16,691 bases of DNA, from NCBI GenBank assembly GCA_964648275.1, contig CAZYOB010000020.1:1-16691 (forward strand), in the 5' to 3' direction. Position 1 is the stretch's first letter; every line of letters begins with the position of its first letter. Position numbers and translations under genes: made by a program. Under the pieces are notes generated by a model, which saw only the letters and a list, made by a program, of their open reading frames with translations, was not told where the DNA came from and did no database searches. The DNA comes from CAIQPO01 sp964648275 (GTDB taxonomy: Bacteria; Patescibacteriota; Microgenomatia; UBA1400; MFAQ01). This document shows, piece by piece, positions 6,129-14,143 of this stretch.

Positions 6129-7997
6129 ATGTCGGCTGAAAGGTCTTTATCAAGGGTAAATAGGCAGATTGAGGGTCTCAAATATGGTGAAACTCTAGGT
6201 CATCAGGATTGGGGTGCATTTCTTGATCGCATTGGTAGAAGTGAGTTAATAAATTACTGGGACAAAACACGTCCGGCAATTTACTTTTCTGCTGAGTATA
6301 TGCTACCTGCTTGTGCGGCAGATGGAGGTTTAGGGGCGCTTTCGAGAGACCATTTTCTTCAGGCAGTGGAGTTGGAGCAACCTTCCATATTTTTCGGCTT
6401 AGCGTATTCGCACAGAAAGACTCAAGAAATAATTCACGACGGCTACGGTGGTTATGAACAGGATGTGCTAATAGAAGCCTTACCTTCTCCGGAAGATGTT
6501 GGAATGGAATTATTCGACAGGGTAAAAGTTAACGGTGCCTTAGGTGAATCAGTTATTCCTGCATATAGATATAGTGTAGGCACAGAAGAAACAAAACTTA
6601 TTTTGCTACAAGTACAAGGGGAGGTATATCCCCAAGAGGTTGGAAGCGATGCAAGATTATGGAATAACGCAGTGATGGGTTTTGGAGGTTATCAAGTCGT
6701 AAAGCACTTAAGAGAATTGGGTCTTATTGAAGAGCCTGCCTATATCCATTTAAATGAATCTGCTACGGTTCTTGGTGCACTGGCTGCCTTGGATGATATT
6801 ACTGCCTCTCTTGGGGACAATGAAGATGCCCTATCACTGGCTATGATTTACCTTAGGGATAAAACGGTTTTGACTAACCACACCTTGGTACCGGCAGCCG
6901 AAGCGACTTTCTCGAGAAAACAGGTTGAAGATTTCATATTCAGCAATTTGAAGAGTAGCTCTGTAAGAAATGAGTTGAGCTTGTTGATGAATGAGCGTGG
7001 TGGTAATCTGGTTTTGTTAGAGTTGGCTTTATTACTATCTGGCAGATATAACGGGGTAAGTGAGCTACATTCACGAAAGGCTGTGGAGGTATTTCAGAAT
7101 AGATATGGGGGTCATTTTTATAACCGACCGATTGAGTTCACTGCTGTAACCAATGGAATCTACGAACACGGCTGGAACCCTGAAATGACAAACTTCTTGA
7201 TATCTAAGGGTGTTTTAGATCAATTTGGAATGCCCAGTTTATATTTGGATCAAGCCTTACAGACCCTTGAGGTCGATGAATTATGGAACATTAAAAGAGA
7301 GGCTGTCGTAGGGCTTAGAGAATATCTGGCAACAGGGACGAGACGTGACCACTTTGGCGGAGTGATTACTCTACCCGAAGATGCCATTGTCGTCGGTGAC
7401 GCAAGACGATTCGCAGATTACAAGAGAAGAGGAATTATGTTTACAGACCCTGATAGGCTGGAGAAGATTTTAAGAGAACACCCGAAAGCACATATATTTA
7501 TTTCAGGTAAAGCTCATCCAAAAGATACCGTCGCTATTCCCCAATTAAAACAAGTCCTCACCAATATCGGGTCGAGAGATATTTTTAAGGAGAGAATTCA
7601 CTTTTTGCCAGATTGGGATGTTGAGATGGCTAAGATGTTAACGCCGGCATGCTCTGTTTGGATCAATAATCCGATTGTCGGGAAAGAGGCATGTGGTACT
7701 TCAGGATACAAAGCCGCTCTCGGTGGATCGCTACTAGTCTCGACCATCGATGGGTTCTTAGCCGAATTAGATGAAAGATCGTTCCACTCAATTCACGGAG
7801 AGACAAACTCACAGGAAGAATTTGATAGTTATTATTCAAAGCTTGAAGCGGCTTTATCAGACGCTGAAGGTAAAGAGGTGTATTTGGAAAAGCTAATTAA
7901 TCTATGGCAGGGAGGTGTTCTGGATAGGCTAAGTGGAGCAAGAATGTTGGGAGAATACGTTTATCTGGGTGTTCCCCAGGGGGAGAAGATCCCTTGA
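6129..7997 (+). CDS. Divergent alpha-glucan (glycogen) phosphorylase homologue, GT35 family
   Basis: A 622-residue homologue of the short glycogen/maltodextrin phosphorylases, which normally release glucose-1-phosphate from alpha-1,4-glucans with PLP as cofactor. Family blocks in order: AIYFSAEYMLPACAADGGLG (about 50-69), IHLNES (206-211), NHTLVPA, YNGVSELH, AVTNGIYEHGW, phosphate-side GDARRFADYKR (423-433), ISGKAHPKD, FLPDWDVEMA, NNPIVGKEACGTSGYKAAL with PLP lysine Lys528. Odd points: the catalytic-site His of the family motif LNEGH (His377 in rabbit muscle enzyme) is Ala212, AGDH has become SRDH, and the protein is shorter than most (about 700-850). The C-terminal PLP half is well kept, the N-terminal substrate half is not. 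It may act on another sugar, be slow, or be regulatory. It is followed by an unrecognised gene on the same strand. Confidence 0.85.
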   Translation: MSAERSLSRVNRQIEGLKYGETLGHQDWGAFLDRIGRSELINYWDKTRPAIYFSAEYMLPACAADGGLGALSRDHFLQAVELEQPSIFFGLAYSHRKTQEIIHDGYGGYEQDVLIEALPSPEDVGMELFDRVKVNGALGESVIPAYRYSVGTEETKLILLQVQGEVYPQEVGSDARLWNNAVMGFGGYQVVKHLRELGLIEEPAYIHLNESATVLGALAALDDITASLGDNEDALSLAMIYLRDKTVLTNHTLVPAAEATFSRKQVEDFIFSNLKSSSVRNELSLLMNERGGNLVLLELALLLSGRYNGVSELHSRKAVEVFQNRYGGHFYNRPIEFTAVTNGIYEHGWNPEMTNFLISKGVLDQFGMPSLYLDQALQTLEVDELWNIKREAVVGLREYLATGTRRDHFGGVITLPEDAIVVGDARRFADYKRRGIMFTDPDRLEKILREHPKAHIFISGKAHPKDTVAIPQLKQVLTNIGSRDIFKERIHFLPDWDVEMAKMLTPACSVWINNPIVGKEACGTSGYKAALGGSLLVSTIDGFLAELDERSFHSIHGETNSQEEFDSYYSKLEAALSDAEGKEVYLEKLINLWQGGVLDRLSGARMLGEYVYLGVPQGEKIP

Positions 7998-8034
7998 CCG
8001 AATACACTCAGTGTCAATACGCGGTAGGCGTGCC

Positions 8035-8065
8035 TTGTCATGTCAGAGTACAATATTTTTATTAT
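8035..8065 (+). promoter_or_regulatory. Possible weak promoter before the 213-residue gene
   Basis: TTGTCA (8035-8040) and TATTAT (8060-8065) are separated by 19 bp, longer than ideal. The 82-nt gap between the two plus-strand genes has no clear terminator, so read-through from the upstream gene is as likely. Confidence 0.2.
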
Positions 8066-8079
8066 CTTAATTTAAAACA

Positions 8080-8721
8080 ATGGAACTTGAAGGATTTTAT
8101 CCCAAGCTGAAGCAACGTCTACGTATCATTAAGCCAAGTAAGACTGAGGCTGTTCCAGCCCATAAAAGTCTAAATTCTCCCCAGGAGTTATTATCCAGTG
8201 ATGATCCTATTGACCAAAAAATGGCGGAGCTTGTTAGAAATAGCTTTTATCTCCGGAATCATATGGGCATAAGCCATTTTCTTAACATTGCCGACCAGAA
8301 TGAAATCTATATGTGCAAACCAAAGGCTGATGAGCCTGTCAAGGCAGCACTTTGGTTTAAGCCCTACTGGAAAGAATCATTAGATGCATTTGCCAAATTT
8401 GCTTTGAATGTAGCGGGTGAGCGAGGTGTATTACGTCAGGGGGACTCACTTCATTTAGTTGCATCGGACCATATTACAGATGAGAAGCGTCCTGAGTATG
8501 AGTCAGTGATTCTCACTCCTATACTGATTAATAGCAAAGGGGAATATTTTACAGGCGCATATTATTACAGTATTAAGCCTAACGGATCGATCTCTTTTGG
8601 AAATGCGAATATTGGGTTTCATAGTCTAGGTAATGTTGATCCCGAAGCTGCCAGTGCCAAAGCTCTTGCAGACTGGAATGAAGAGAAGGAAAGGTTGCGG
8701 AAAGGCGGGGAAGAAAAGTAA
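8080..8721 (+). CDS. Unrecognised soluble protein, 213 residues
   Basis: I do not recognise this family. The protein has no signal peptide or membrane segment. Residues 1-50 are polar and basic, 51-90 look helical (KMAELVRNSFYLRNHMGISH), and 95-190 read as an alpha/beta domain (ALWFKPYWKE, SLHLVASDHITDEKRPEY, VILTPILINSKGEYFTGAYY). The C-terminus is a charged helix ending NEEKERLRKGGEEK. Conserved-looking aromatic and His residues (HLVASDH) could be functional but I cannot assign an activity. It begins 82 nt after the phosphorylase-like gene on the same strand, so co-transcription and a related role are possible. Its start has no Shine-Dalgarno sequence; the next Met is at residue 48, which would remove only the polar segment. 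Confidence 0.7.
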   Translation: MELEGFYPKLKQRLRIIKPSKTEAVPAHKSLNSPQELLSSDDPIDQKMAELVRNSFYLRNHMGISHFLNIADQNEIYMCKPKADEPVKAALWFKPYWKESLDAFAKFALNVAGERGVLRQGDSLHLVASDHITDEKRPEYESVILTPILINSKGEYFTGAYYYSIKPNGSISFGNANIGFHSLGNVDPEAASAKALADWNEEKERLRKGGEEK

Positions 8722-8830
8722 TATTCCAAGGCAAGTACAGGCAGATAGATAAGAAAAGCGCTAATACTCGATTCATCTGACAATAATATTGAGATTTTGT
8801 AATTAAAAATCGGTGATTTCAAATTAAGCA

Positions 8831-8857
8831 TAAAAAAGCCCCTCGTTTGAGGGGCTT
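8831..8857 (-). terminator. Strong intrinsic terminator of the Thr/Pro-rich gene
   Basis: The 9-bp perfect stem AAGCCCCTC (8836-8844) / GAGGGGCTT (8849-8857) has a 4-nt loop, and on the minus strand is followed by a run of six T. It lies 21 nt beyond the stop of the minus-strand gene. On the plus strand there is no U-run after the stem, so it is weaker for the convergent 213-residue gene. Confidence 0.88.
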
Positions 8858-8878
8858 AAAGTTTCAGTTATATATCGA

Positions 8879-9394
8879 TTAGGGTTTCCGGGTCGGTTTT
8901 ACAGGAGATGGTGTCTTTTCATCAGTTTCAGCTTCGGTAGAAGTGGGTGTTGGAATTACCGTTTCCGGGATTGTAGTGCTTGTAGGTTCCAGTGTCGGAT
9001 CCGTAGCCGAGGTGGGAGTGGGTGTTTGTGTAGGAGTAGGCGTCAGTGTAGGATATGATGTTTCGGTTGGCGTGGCTGTGAGGGTCTGGGTTGGGTCGAT
9101 TGATCCAGTTGTCGGTGTCGGTGTGGCTGTGGGAATACCAGTTGGAAATTGTGTAGCGGTTGGAGGGTACACAATCACGGTCACGATCACAGTACTTGGC
9201 GGCACTATGGGCATATCCGAGGGAACAGCCGGAGGTACATACATTGTGGCGGTTGAGCGTGTTGTCAGGAAGCCATTATCCCCACTACTGGTGAATATGG
9301 ATTTACTATCCCTGATGGAGTTATATCCTATTTTAATTAATATAATGCCAATAACTATCAAGATAAATACGAGGAATATTTTAGCTTTATTCAC
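8879..9394 (-). CDS. Membrane-anchored Thr/Pro-rich surface protein
   Basis: A 171-residue protein with an N-terminal hydrophobic helix (about residues 5-23, KIFLVFILIVIGIILIKIGY) and then an extracytoplasmic part dominated by Thr and Pro. From about residue 78 to the end it is a chain of TPT, TATPT and PTPTQTP units, closing with a basic KPTRKP. Such tails are expected to be extended, unstructured and often glycosylated, serving as stalks or wall spacers. No domain sits at the tip, so this may be a spacer, a wall-interaction protein or a secreted mucin-like protein. It begins with GTG: AGGAGG lies 4 nt upstream, which fixes the start. A strong terminator follows. The Gly/Val-rich frame on the opposite strand is a mirror of its repeats. 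Confidence 0.75.
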   Translation of the reverse strand: MNKAKIFLVFILIVIGIILIKIGYNSIRDSKSIFTSSGDNGFLTTRSTATMYVPPAVPSDMPIVPPSTVIVTVIVYPPTATQFPTGIPTATPTPTTGSIDPTQTLTATPTETSYPTLTPTPTQTPTPTSATDPTLEPTSTTIPETVIPTPTSTEAETDEKTPSPVKPTRKP

Positions 9395-9398
9395 TTGA

Positions 9399-9404
9399 CC
9401 TCCT
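9399..9404 (-). promoter_or_regulatory. Perfect Shine-Dalgarno that selects a GTG start
   Basis: AGGAGG (9404 to 9399) lies 4 nt before the GTG of the Thr/Pro-rich gene. It is the only full Shine-Dalgarno I see in the window, and contrasts with the leader-poor starts elsewhere. Confidence 0.7.
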
Positions 9405-9424
9405 ATGGCCGTTTGAGCTTATCT

Positions 9425-9440
9425 AGGCATAAATATGCCT
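9425..9440. repeat. Inverted repeat AGGCATA-AA-TATGCCT
   Basis: Seven-bp arms separated by AA, about 30 nt upstream of the GTG of the Thr/Pro-rich gene. The arms are the same half-site as in the palindrome at 5707-5720. A regulator site or a leader hairpin for the Thr/Pro-rich gene is possible. Confidence 0.45.
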
Positions 9441-9517
9441 GTATATTGGTCTATTTTTATCCTACTTGTGCGTATAAATCGCTAAATTTGAATGAGCTGT
9501 AAAGTAATAGAGGTGTA

Positions 9518-9661
9518 GTGGGTATTTTATCTTTTTTGAGCCATAGAGTCAATGAGGGTTATCCTGTAGCAGTAATTTCTTCCAAGAGTGGCAAGCTGAC
9601 GAAGACTATCCTTCCTGGATATCTCATAAAATATAAGCCGGATGCTGCTTATTTTCGGTGA
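9518..9661 (+). CDS. Possible small ORF, 47 residues
   Basis: A GTG-started frame preceded by AGAGG with 4 nt spacing, the same spacing as the strong site of the Thr/Pro-rich gene. The product (MGILSFLSHRVNEGYPVAVI at its start, ending YLIKYKPDAAYFR) has balanced, protein-like composition, is basic and has no membrane segment. I recognise no family. It is convergent with the minus-strand gene at 9649 and overlaps its end by 13 nt. An open frame of this length can arise by chance, so this is tentative. Confidence 0.28.
   Translation: MGILSFLSHRVNEGYPVAVISSKSGKLTKTILPGYLIKYKPDAAYFR
9633..9652 (-). terminator. Weak hairpin at the end of the 130-residue gene
   Basis: ATAAGC (9633-9638) and GCTTAT (9647-9652) form a 6-bp stem with an 8-nt loop. 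On the minus strand it includes the stop codon and is followed by ATTTTATG. It could terminate weakly but is AT-rich and short. Confidence 0.22.
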
Positions 9662-10041
9662 TGCGACTCAATTGAAGATACATTACCTAAAACCTCAAGA
9701 GCATCCTTGGCTTCCGGATCATCTATATTTCTGGCCAGTTCTTCAGCTGCTTCTACCGTCTCTCTACCACCAACCCGACTTAGATACGAACCGGTTTCCA
9801 GTATTATTGCCGTAGGATCAGACATCTCCTCTACCTCCCTTTCTATTAATTTAAGGGCAGTATCTACCTTCTCTTCACGTTCTTTTTTCTCTCTTAGGAA
9901 TCTTGCTGTCAGCCAAACAGATGCTCCGATAGCTCCGGCTGCGCCGGCAATCGCGAGTGCAACTGGCCAGTTCTTCTTGATAAATTCCTTTGTCTTTGGA
10001 GATTGACCTTCACTGGAAGGTTGTTGTTCTTTTTTTGCCAC
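9649..10041 (-). CDS. Unrecognised single-pass membrane protein, 130 residues
   Basis: I do not recognise the family. Residues 1-24 are polar and lysine-rich, 25-49 form a membrane helix rich in Ala and Gly (WPVALAIAGAAGAIGASVWL), and 50-73 are a highly charged helix (REKKEREEKVDTALKLIERE), possibly coiled coil. The remainder is acidic and helical (SRVGGRETVEAAEELARNID). The positive-inside pattern does not settle the orientation. The start is a GTG with no Shine-Dalgarno sequence. It lies 44 nt after rplS on the same strand, with no terminator seen between them, so it may be the last gene of the gatA-gatB-dnaE-rplS transcript. The layout recalls small membrane proteins with a cytosolic helical tail, but no function can be given. 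Confidence 0.72.
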   Translation of the reverse strand: MAKKEQQPSSEGQSPKTKEFIKKNWPVALAIAGAAGAIGASVWLTARFLREKKEREEKVDTALKLIEREVEEMSDPTAIILETGSYLSRVGGRETVEAAEELARNIDDPEAKDALEVLGNVSSIESHHRK

Positions 10042-10085
10042 AAGGTTAAATTTAGCACAAATTCAGCTTCCAATCCCTATCAGTA

Positions 10086-10607
10086 TTAGCGAACGAATTT
10101 GCGTTCCTTGCGAACGATCTTCTTGGGACCTTTTTTGACCTTTTTCTCTTTGACGGGGGTTTCGGCCTTGGGAGCGTTCTTGATTTTTTGAGGTTCGGCT
10201 TCTCCTTCGACTCGCACCCTGTCGACTTCTTTTGACTCTACAGTGACGGGAACTGCTATCTGAGCTGACTGTCCCTTCTTAACAAACATATCCTTGACCT
10301 TGGTAGCCTTTTTGCCGATGAGACCTCTAAGATAATAGAGTTTTGCCTTACGGACCTTACCCCTTTTGACTACCTCAATGCCGGTGATTATGGGCGTATT
10401 GATGGGAAAAATTTTCTCCACGCCAATTCCTCCTACCGCAAGTTTGCGAACGATGAAATTTTTACGCTCACCGTCACCACGGATCGCGATAACGATACCT
10501 TGGAATGACTGAGAACGGATTTTCTCTCCTTCTTTAACAGTTTGCTGAACCTTGATCGTGTCTCCAATAGAGAACTCGATGGTTTGCCATTTGATTTGAT
10601 TTGCCAT
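10086..10607 (-). CDS. rplS: Ribosomal protein L19 (bL19) with C-terminal extension
   Basis: The bL19 core is clear: FSIGDTIKVQQTVKEGEKIR (12-31), SFQGIVIAIRGDGERKNFIVRK, GVEKIFPINTP and VVKRGKVRKAKLYYLRGLIGKKA (80-102). The protein binds 23S rRNA at the 30S-50S interface. The family usually has about 115 residues; this one has 173. The N-terminus before GDT is a few residues shorter than usual, and residues about 113-173 are an extra acidic-then-lysine-rich tail ending KKIVRKERKFVR, probably disordered and RNA-binding. It starts 11 nt after the dnaE stop, so the two are probably co-transcribed. No Shine-Dalgarno sequence is seen before the ATG. Confidence 0.95.
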   Translation of the reverse strand: MANQIKWQTIEFSIGDTIKVQQTVKEGEKIRSQSFQGIVIAIRGDGERKNFIVRKLAVGGIGVEKIFPINTPIITGIEVVKRGKVRKAKLYYLRGLIGKKATKVKDMFVKKGQSAQIAVPVTVESKEVDRVRVEGEAEPQKIKNAPKAETPVKEKKVKKGPKKIVRKERKFVR

Positions 10608-10618
10608 AGCAGGTTATT

Positions 10619-13600
10619 TTACCAGTCATGTAGCATTTTTGCCACAGCCTTCTCCAAGGCGCTATTATAGTCGACTTTATAAGGTAGAGTAATTCGTTTT
10701 AGGTTATTCCCAGATTCAATAGCGATGTTAATTTGATGTTCTCCAGGCTGGGATTTGAGTAGTTCGCTGATCTTTTGCATTACCTCTTTGGGTGTACCGC
10801 TTTTAATGAAGATCTCGTGGATCATATCAACCGGGGTAGCTTTCGTGTCTATGGGAGTCCCTGTTTCGACGATAATTTGTAGCTTATCTTCACGATTATC
10901 GACTTTACCCTTGATTATCATAGCCTGATCTTCAGCCCATAAAAGGGGCTGTTCTGCATAAAGTTTGGGGAATACGACGCAATCAATCGTCTTTGTATCA
11001 TCTTCGAGCGTAATGAAGGCCATTTTGGAGTTGTTTTTCTTGGTATTAACCAGTTTAACCCTGGATATGACACCTGCCAGGGTGACCATTTGATTCAAAT
11101 GGAGGGTGGAATCAAGCTGGTTTATCTTATGAGTGATCTGATTTGCGGCAATGCGGACGATCTTTTTGACCGGATTATCGGTCAGATAGATTCCCAAGAG
11201 ATCTTTCTCCATCTTAAGTTTTTCATCTAGAGGAAATTCAGGAATGTCGGGCAAGTGATCGGTAGTGTCCAGTGGTGATGAAATGGAGGAAAAGAGACTC
11301 TCCTGGCTCGATGACTTGCCCTTGAGGATCTTGACAGCATTGTCTCTTATTACCGGAAGAGCCTTCATTAGTTGAGCTCTATTGCCCCAACGGTCGAATG
11401 CGCCGGCTTTTATAAGGGATTCAGCCACCTTTTTGTTGACCTTCTGCATATCAACTCTATTCAAAAAATCGGTAAAGGAGAGGAAGTCGCCTTTCTTTCG
11501 GGCATCTAGGATTGCGGTTATGGCTGATGAACCAACATTTTTTATGGCTTGAAGCCCGAAGCGGATTGCCTTACCCGTGTCTTTGGCCCGACCTTCAGGT
11601 AACCGGTCGGCTTCAGGAATATCGATTACGGTAAAGTCAGTAAGTGATTCGTTGACATCTGGGGGCAAAACCTTAATACCCAATTTTTCGCACTCCCCTA
11701 TCGCGATGGTGACCTTATCGGTATCCCCTGCCTCAACTGACATTAGGGCGGTCATGTATTCGACCGGATAGTGAGCTTTGACATAGGCTGTCCAGTAAGC
11801 CACTATCCCATATGAGGCTGCGTGAGCCTTGTTAAAACCGTAAGCAGCAAAGGTTTCTATCTGATGAAAAAGCTCTTCGGCTTTGTCCCGAGGAATGCCT
11901 GAAACATTGACACAACCATCGACGAATTTGGCGTGTTGGGCTTCCATCTCAGAGGCAATCTTTTTACCGATGGCCTTTCTGAATTTGTCTGCCTCTTCCC
12001 AATTGTATCCGGCAAGTTGAATGGCCATATAAAGAACATCATCCTGATAGGTAATGACGCCGTAGGACATATCCAGGATCTTCTCTAGACCAGGAACGAA
12101 AAAGTTGATCTTCTTAGGGTCGTGTTTACGGGCAATGTAGTCAGGAATCGAGTTCATTGGTCCAGGACGATAGAGCGCCACCATGGCCATGACGTCTTCA
12201 ATACGCTCCGGGTGAAGTTCTACCAGATATTTAGTCATCCCGCCTGAGGATAGCTGGAACACACCCATTGTTTCACCTCGAGCAAGCAGCTCGAAGGTCT
12301 CTTTGTCATCAAGTGGAACTTTCTTAATATCAATTTTCACATCGTGAATAGCTTCGACGATCTTGACTGCATTGGCCAGAATAGTAAGGTTCGAAATTCC
12401 TAGGATATCAAGCTTGATCATGCCGACATCTTCTGCCGCGTGCATTTCGTATTGAGTGATGACTCGGTCTCCCCCGCCGGTTTCGGGCTGAAGCGGTGTA
12501 AACCTGACTAAGTCCTCCGGTCCGACAATAACCGCGGCTGCATGGACGGATATATGTCTGGCGTTCCCTTCTACTTTTTGAGCCATATCCAGTAATTTCT
12601 TTACTTCAGGGTCGTCGTCGTACATCTTCTTCAGCTCCGGAGTGGTGTCCATGGCTTTCTTAATAGTCATTTTGGAGCCTTGTGATCCAATGGGAATTGA
12701 TTTACTGATCATGTCCACTTTCGTGTATGGCATGCCCATAACCCGACCGATATCGCGGACGGCTGCCCTGGCCATCATGGTTCCGAAGGTGCAGATTTGG
12801 GCAACTTTTTCCCTACCGTATGTGTCTGACAAATAATGAATCAGTTCGTCTCGGTGCACATCGGATACGTCCAAGTCGATATCGGGTGGAGAAGGTCGGA
12901 AAGGATTAAGGAAACGCTCGAACGGCAACCTGAATCTAAGAGGGTCTACCGTCGTGATGCCCATGCTATATGAAACCAATGAACCGGCAGCTGATCCTCT
13001 TGTGTTGGTGTATATACCATTTTTGTCGGCAAAATTGACTATGCCTGATTCAAGTAAAAAGTAAGGCGAGTAGCCTTTCTTGTCAATGACATCAAGTTCA
13101 TAATTTAGTCGTTGTTCCTGTTCTGGTGAAACCGATCCGAAAATCTCTTTGCAGCCATCAAAAGCTTTTTGTCTGAGAACTTCACCCGGAGTTTTGCCTT
13201 CGGGTAAGTCCAATTTGGGGAAGTACCACTGTCCGAGGACGATCTGGACGTCACATCTGTTGGCGATCTTTTGAGAGTTTTCTATTGCCTCGGGAATGTC
13301 CAAAAATTCTCTTTCCATTTCATCGGGACTTTTAAGATAAAAATCGGGAGTATCTATGTAGCGCATCCTGTTCGTGTCTTCAAGCATTTTTCCCGACTGG
13401 ACGCAGACTAGGGCGTCCTGAGCAGCTGCGTCTTCCCTGTTGACGTAGTGAGAATCATTGGTAGCGACGATTGGCAAACCAAGATCCTTGCTAAGTTTTA
13501 GCAACCCCTGCTCACCTTTTTGCTGATTCAGATGCATCTCCATGAGTTTCGGCCTGATAGAGTCTGGGACGGAAAGATTTTGGGAAAAAACGTCGTAGTG

Positions 13601-14125
13601 ATGACGCTGTATTTCTAGGAAGAGATTATCCTGCCCGAATATCTGTTCGTATTCCTTTAGTTCTTTTTTGGCGGCCTCGTAACCTTCTTCCACAAGCAGT
13701 TTCTGAATGCGACCTGCCGGACAGGCGGTAGTAGCGATCAGGCCTTTTGAGTATTTAGCGAGAACTTCTTTGTCAATTCTAGGTTTGTAATAAAAACCTT
13801 CCGTATGGCCGATGGTAACTAGACGCATGAGGTTTTGATAGCCCTCATAATTTTCAGAAAGTAGAATAAGATGGTTGGCGTCTGATTTGTTTCTGTCGAA
13901 ACGCGAGTTCTTGGCGATATACATTTCACATCCCAGTATTGGCTTGATCTCTTCCTTTAAGGCTTTTTTGTAAAAGTCGATCGCCCCATACATGTTGCCA
14001 TGGTCAGTAATGGCAAGATGTGTTTGCCCAAATTCTTTTGTCTTGGCAATTAGCTTGGCGCTTTTGCTTAACCCATCTAAGAGAGAGAATTCAGTGTGGA
14101 CATGGAGGTGAGTAAAGTTGGGCAT
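10619..14125 (-). CDS. dnaE: DNA polymerase III alpha subunit (DnaE)
   Basis: The catalytic subunit of the replicative polymerase, 1168 residues, normal for DnaE and not PolC. The PHP domain (1 to about 270) keeps HLHVHTEFSLLDG, ITDHGNMYGA, GCEMYIA and NDSHYV, so the metal site looks intact. The polymerase domain carries RGSAAGS (about 377-384), the two catalytic aspartates in PDIDLD (about 413-418) and the third in KLDILG (about 570-575), plus the conserved GFNKAHAASYG near 765. A helix-hairpin-helix region is followed by an OB fold from about residue 1012 (VTLAGVISRVKLVNTKK). The start is supported by AGGT 7 nt upstream. It sits 18 nt after gatB and 11 nt before rplS. No separate proofreading subunit is encoded in the window; the intact PHP domain could supply 3'-5' exonuclease activity, which is known for some DnaE proteins. 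Confidence 0.97.
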   Translation of the reverse strand: MPNFTHLHVHTEFSLLDGLSKSAKLIAKTKEFGQTHLAITDHGNMYGAIDFYKKALKEEIKPILGCEMYIAKNSRFDRNKSDANHLILLSENYEGYQNLMRLVTIGHTEGFYYKPRIDKEVLAKYSKGLIATTACPAGRIQKLLVEEGYEAAKKELKEYEQIFGQDNLFLEIQRHHYDVFSQNLSVPDSIRPKLMEMHLNQQKGEQGLLKLSKDLGLPIVATNDSHYVNREDAAAQDALVCVQSGKMLEDTNRMRYIDTPDFYLKSPDEMEREFLDIPEAIENSQKIANRCDVQIVLGQWYFPKLDLPEGKTPGEVLRQKAFDGCKEIFGSVSPEQEQRLNYELDVIDKKGYSPYFLLESGIVNFADKNGIYTNTRGSAAGSLVSYSMGITTVDPLRFRLPFERFLNPFRPSPPDIDLDVSDVHRDELIHYLSDTYGREKVAQICTFGTMMARAAVRDIGRVMGMPYTKVDMISKSIPIGSQGSKMTIKKAMDTTPELKKMYDDDPEVKKLLDMAQKVEGNARHISVHAAAVIVGPEDLVRFTPLQPETGGGDRVITQYEMHAAEDVGMIKLDILGISNLTILANAVKIVEAIHDVKIDIKKVPLDDKETFELLARGETMGVFQLSSGGMTKYLVELHPERIEDVMAMVALYRPGPMNSIPDYIARKHDPKKINFFVPGLEKILDMSYGVITYQDDVLYMAIQLAGYNWEEADKFRKAIGKKIASEMEAQHAKFVDGCVNVSGIPRDKAEELFHQIETFAAYGFNKAHAASYGIVAYWTAYVKAHYPVEYMTALMSVEAGDTDKVTIAIGECEKLGIKVLPPDVNESLTDFTVIDIPEADRLPEGRAKDTGKAIRFGLQAIKNVGSSAITAILDARKKGDFLSFTDFLNRVDMQKVNKKVAESLIKAGAFDRWGNRAQLMKALPVIRDNAVKILKGKSSSQESLFSSISSPLDTTDHLPDIPEFPLDEKLKMEKDLLGIYLTDNPVKKIVRIAANQITHKINQLDSTLHLNQMVTLAGVISRVKLVNTKKNNSKMAFITLEDDTKTIDCVVFPKLYAEQPLLWAEDQAMIIKGKVDNREDKLQIIVETGTPIDTKATPVDMIHEIFIKSGTPKEVMQKISELLKSQPGEHQINIAIESGNNLKRITLPYKVDYNSALEKAVAKMLHDW

Positions 14126-14143
14126 CGCTTACCTATCTTGGGG

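Noticed and set aside
8619..8831. Minus-strand frame of 70 residues reaching into the gap after the 213-residue gene.
   Set aside because: Mostly antisense to the plus-strand gene, no ribosome-binding site, and composition typical of a shadow frame.
8943..9398. Plus-strand Gly/Val-rich frame of 151 residues.
   Set aside because: It is the complement of the TPT repeats of the minus-strand gene, which has a start with AGGAGG, an N-terminal membrane helix and a terminator; the plus frame has none of these.
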